Source: Clostridia bacterium (GTDB taxonomy: Bacteria > Bacillota > Clostridia > Christensenellales > UBA1242). From it: a stretch of DNA of 9,141 nucleotides. The first letter of the stretch is position 1, and every line of letters starts with the position of its first letter. Where the stretch lies: contig JAFYKO010000188.1 in the NCBI GenBank assembly GCA_017537515.1, positions 1-9,141 on the forward strand, given 5' to 3'. Below, piece after piece: positions 7,447-9,141 of the stretch. The position numbers were made by a program, and so were the translations under genes. Under the pieces are notes generated by a model. It had not been told where the DNA came from, did no database searches, and saw only the letters and a program-made list of their open reading frames with translations.

Positions 7447-7484
7447 AAAAAACCTTGAAAAATATGTATTTTTGAGGTTTTTTT
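7447..7484 (+). terminator. Intrinsic terminator after the 836-residue protein gene
   Basis: AAAAAACCT...AAAAAT, a short ATGT loop, ATTTTT...AGGTTTTTTT. A G/C-poor hairpin with a small internal bulge ends in a seven-base T run at 7478-7484. It lies seven bases after the stop codon. Confidence 0.75.
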
Positions 7485-7615
7485 ATTGTTTTTTATCCAA
7501 AATATTATTAAAAATATGGCGGTTTGCATACACAATTAAACGAAGGTGTTTTGCAACCCAACTTTTTTCTAAGGTGCTTGGATTTAAACTTAAATTTTTG
7601 CAGTACGGAGAAATG
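7485..7615. other. AT-rich intergenic stretch, no gene seen
   Basis: This is the left part of the 317-base gap between the 836-residue protein and the third lipoprotein. Short open frames cross it on both strands, but they have no ribosome binding site and run into the palindromic element, so they are not believed. No clear promoter is seen. AAGGTG occurs twice (7543 and 7571) in a weak direct repeat. Confidence 0.5.
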
Positions 7616-7714
7616 CAGGGGAGCGGGCGGGCAACACGAGGCGAAGCCTCGTGTTATGCGTCCGAGAGGACGCATTGTAAAGTGCGTTCGCACTTTACTG
7701 CCCGCCCGCCCCTG
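7616..7714. repeat. Compact four-way-junction palindromic element (GC-rich, nested inverted repeats)
   Basis: An outer stem joins CAGGGG (7616-7621) plus CGGGCGGGC (7624-7632) to GCCCGCCCG (7700-7708) plus CCCCTG (7709-7714): 15 bp, with AG (7622-7623) bulged. Inside it are three hairpins almost without linkers. Hairpin 1 is 7633-7655, a perfect 10-bp stem around GAA, containing GCGAAGC. Hairpin 2 is 7656-7675, a perfect 8-bp stem closed by a GAGA tetraloop. Hairpin 3 is 7677-7698, 9-10 bp around GTTC/TT. Only T7676 and T7699 are unpaired at the junction. By hand count about 65% is G or C, in AT-rich surroundings. It could be a mobile non-coding repeat (MITE- or REP-like), a DNA cruciform site or a structured RNA. 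No target-site duplication or flanking transposase is seen. The structure itself is directly visible; its nature is not. Confidence 0.85.
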
Positions 7715-7757
7715 AGGCACTTCGCATAATTCAATTTTTTCCTTCATATCTTATAAT

Positions 7758-8432
7758 ATGAAAAAAACAATTTTATTTTCCTTCATTGCTTGTTTAAGTT
7801 TTGCTTTTATTGGTTGCGGTGCAAGTCTTGAAACGCAAATAAAAGCAAACTTGTCTGATGTGCGTTATTGTGTCTTTACGGGCAAAAACCAAAATATCAG
7901 CATAAGCCTTATTTGTGGGATGCGTGAAAACCCTTACAATTATGACGGAGTTTCAAACAAAAAGTGCGAGTTTGGAATAATCACAATGACATCAAACAAA
8001 GAGGCCTTAGCAAATTCAAACTTTACGCTTTCTGTCGATGGTGCAGAAATAACTGGCGTGCTTGAAGAAAACCCTTACGACCATTCTTTTATGACTGACA
8101 TTGAAAGAGTTATTGATTCAGAAAGTACGGTGTATATTTCCATTGAAAACATAGCCGAAAATATGATTTTGACTTGCGAGAGTCTTTCGTGGCAAGTCCA
8201 ATATAAAGACGCTCTCGAAATAGGTGTCGATGCACTTTTGGAAGATGCAAAAAGATTTATGGATGGAAACAACCTTCGGGCTGAAAGCTATTTGAAAATA
8301 ATTTTTGACCAAAAATCCAACACAACGCCGTATTATTGGTATTTTGGAATTGTAGGCGAAAACGGAGAAAATATTGCAGTTATTATTGACCCAGCAAACG
8401 GAAATATAATAACCCAAAATATAGGAGAATAA
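7758..8432 (+). CDS. Lipoprotein with PepSY-like C-terminal segment
   Basis: 224 residues. The signal peptide has Met-Lys-Lys, a hydrophobic core (4-17) and lipobox Phe-Ile-Gly-Cys with Cys20 lipidated, so it is exported and membrane-anchored. The middle (about 30-150) is beta-rich-looking and contains several Cys (38, 53, 70, 140), unusual for a surface protein and possibly disulfide-forming. The C-terminus (about 150-220) has a helix followed by a Trp-Tyr-Phe strand, Gly-rich turn, strand and DPANGNII ending. That is the pattern of PepSY/YpeB-type domains (helix, W-x-x strand, hairpin with D-x-x-x-G), often linked to inhibition of or interaction with proteases; the match is by eye only. The start is fixed by the signal peptide, yet no Shine-Dalgarno is visible and TATAAT (7752-7757) touches the ATG. 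It ends in its own terminator. Confidence 0.88.
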   Translation: MKKTILFSFIACLSFAFIGCGASLETQIKANLSDVRYCVFTGKNQNISISLICGMRENPYNYDGVSNKKCEFGIITMTSNKEALANSNFTLSVDGAEITGVLEENPYDHSFMTDIERVIDSESTVYISIENIAENMILTCESLSWQVQYKDALEIGVDALLEDAKRFMDGNNLRAESYLKIIFDQKSNTTPYYWYFGIVGENGENIAVIIDPANGNIITQNIGE

Positions 8433-8441
8433 AGCATTTTT

Positions 8442-8467
8442 ACCGCAAATTACTTGCGGTTTTTTTT
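8442..8467 (+). terminator. Intrinsic terminator after the third lipoprotein
   Basis: ACCGCAA (8442-8448), loop ATTAC, TTGCGGT (8454-8460), then seven more T (8461-8467). A perfect 7-bp stem starting nine bases after the stop codon. Confidence 0.9.
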
Positions 8468-8496
8468 ATTGCAAGAAGTTTTTTCTAAAAAAATTA

Positions 8497-8525
8497 TTGA
8501 CATTTTGATTTAATTGTGTTATCCT
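8497..8525 (+). promoter_or_regulatory. ndk promoter
   Basis: TTGACA (8497-8502) and TATCCT (8520-8525) are spaced by 17 bases, with a TGT extended -10 directly before the hexamer. The transcript start is expected near 8532, just ahead of the GGAGG at 8539-8543. Confidence 0.7.
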
Positions 8526-8554
8526 TCAATTTATAAACGGAGGTATTATCGAAA

Positions 8555-8953
8555 ATGAACAAAGAACGCACTTATATTATGTTAAAGCCAGATGCAGTGC
8601 AAAGAAAATTGATGGGCGAAATTATTGCCCGAATCGAAAAAAAGGGTTATGAAATCACAAACGCAAAGATGTTTATGATGAACGAAGAAATCTTAAAAGA
8701 GCATTACGCACACATCGCCGACAAACCTTTCTTCCCAGAAATTGTTGAGTTTATGACAAGCGGAAAGGTCCTCGGAATGATAGTTGAAGGCGAAAACGTT
8801 GTTGCCGGTATGAGAGCAATTATGGGGCCAACAAAAGACGCTCCTGCGGGCACTATTAGAGGCGACTTTGCTTTCAATGGCAGTGAAAATATTATTCACG
8901 GGAGCGACAGCGTAGAAAACGCAGAAATCGAAATCAAAAGATTTTTTAATTAA
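8555..8953 (+). CDS. ndk: Nucleoside diphosphate kinase
   Basis: 132 residues, close to the usual bacterial length of about 130-150. It transfers the gamma phosphate from ATP to other (d)NDPs through a phospho-histidine, balancing the nucleotide triphosphate pools in the cytoplasm. The active-site block NIIHGSDS (112-119) contains the catalytic His115. Other hallmarks are the N-terminal ERTYIMLKPDAVQR strand with Lys11, Tyr51, the KPFF segment (57-60), Arg87, the GPT motif (91-93) and the IRGDFA strand (101-106). GGAGG at 8539-8543 lies 11 bases before the ATG, a slightly long but acceptable spacing. It has its own promoter and is followed by a branched terminator, so it is normally a single-gene transcript; readthrough would enter hflX. 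Confidence 0.98.
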   Translation: MNKERTYIMLKPDAVQRKLMGEIIARIEKKGYEITNAKMFMMNEEILKEHYAHIADKPFFPEIVEFMTSGKVLGMIVEGENVVAGMRAIMGPTKDAPAGTIRGDFAFNGSENIIHGSDSVENAEIEIKRFFN

Positions 8954-8973
8954 TTCAACACCCTAAAAATCTT

Positions 8974-9046
8974 ACAACACAAAATGCAAATAATGCACAC
9001 GCATTTAAACCCCGCTGGCTTGGGTTACTTTTTGTGTTGTTTTTTT
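8974..9046 (+). terminator. Branched intrinsic terminator / possible attenuator between ndk and hflX
   Basis: ACAACACAAAA (8974-8984) pairs perfectly with TTTTGTGTTGT (9030-9040), followed by a T run to 9046. The 45 bases inside hold two more hairpins: AATGC-ACAC-GCATT (8992-9005) and AACCC-(9 nt)-GGGTT (9008-9026). An intrinsic terminator with a branched loop is unusual. It ends ndk, but its T run lies only six bases before the hflX ribosome binding site, and no other hflX promoter is evident. Confidence 0.75.
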
Positions 9047-9070
9047 AATTTAAAGGAGGAAATTTTATGA
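8984..9070 (+). CDS. Possible 28-residue leader peptide upstream of hflX
   Basis: ATG at 8984 (a second in-frame ATG at 8993) opens a 28-codon frame through the interior and right arm of the branched terminator. It includes LNPAGLGYFLCC, then the hflX ribosome binding site, and stops at TGA 9068-9070, overlapping the hflX ATG (ATGA). A ribosome near its first codons would cover the left terminator arm. Against it: no Shine-Dalgarno is seen before either ATG, and a frame this short can occur by chance. Treat it as a hypothesis. Confidence 0.35.
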   Translation: MQIMHTHLNPAGLGYFLCCFFNLKEEIL

Positions 9071-9141
9071 AACATATTGAAGAAACAAAAAAATCAAGAG
9101 AAAAAGCCTACCTCGTGGGCGTTGTTAGGTCAAATAAACAA
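9067..9141 (+). CDS. hflX: Probable GTPase HflX, first 25 codons
   Basis: The frame is open from the ATG at 9067 to the window edge. AAAGGAGG (9052-9059) sits seven bases upstream and fixes the start. The N-terminus is a short Lys/Glu-rich helix followed by KAYLVGV, resembling the first beta strand of the HflX N-terminal domain (typically E-K-a-x-L-V-G-v). HflX is a ribosome-associated GTPase that splits stalled or stressed ribosomes; some homologues give macrolide/lincosamide resistance. The GTPase motifs lie outside the window, so the call rests on the N-terminal strand and is moderate. Confidence 0.55.
   Translation, partial: MKHIEETKKSREKAYLVGVVRSNKQ

Noticed and set aside
7543..7576. 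AAGGTG direct repeat as target-site duplication of the element
   Set aside because: Both copies lie on the same side of the element, so they cannot be a duplication flanking it.
7616..7714. tRNA-like cloverleaf or plain terminator
   Set aside because: There is no CCA end, T-loop or anticodon-arm consensus, and no T run after the outer stem; arm lengths do not fit a tRNA.
7472..7747. Overlapping open frames on both strands through the palindromic element
   Set aside because: No ribosome binding sites; the frames exist because the GC-rich hairpins contain few stop codons, and they start in or near the terminator.

Overview
The window looks like chromosomal DNA of a low-GC Gram-positive-type (Firmicutes/Clostridia-like) bacterium. 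It is AT-rich overall, uses the standard code, has strong AAGGAGG-type ribosome binding sites, TTGACA/TATAAT promoters often with an extended TGn -10, Rho-independent terminators after most genes, and lipoproteins with classical lipoboxes. The genus cannot be told from the sequence alone.

Layout. Positions 1-1337 hold one minus-strand gene, open at the left edge, for an unrecognised protein with a Pro/Ser/Thr linker and a long Gly/Lys/Ser tract. A divergent promoter region (about 1338-1455) separates it from a plus-strand run. First comes a pair of envelope genes (1456-2181, one N-terminal membrane anchor; 2197-3126, a lipoprotein), which ends in a terminator overlapping the second stop codon. 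Then comes gltX (3173-4825), with its own terminator. A strong promoter leads to a large unrecognised 836-residue protein (4930-7440), which has a folded N-terminal part, a long acidic middle and a Lys/Thr-rich basic tail, and also ends in a terminator. The 317-base gap 7441-7757 contains a compact GC-rich 99-nt element that can fold into an almost perfect four-way junction. A third lipoprotein (7758-8432) with a PepSY-like C-terminus follows, then ndk (8555-8953) with its own promoter. The window ends in the first 25 codons of a probable hflX (9067 onward).

Recognised functions are translation (gltX), nucleotide metabolism (ndk) and probably ribosome rescue (hflX). The envelope genes and the two large proteins cannot be assigned. 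No phage, IS, CRISPR, tRNA or rRNA gene is visible.

The two most interesting signals are non-coding. One is the four-way-junction element at 7616-7714. The other is the ndk-hflX gap, where a branched terminator (8974-9046) is traversed by a 28-codon ORF (8984-9070) whose stop overlaps the hflX start codon. The second arrangement would suit leader-peptide-controlled attenuation of hflX.
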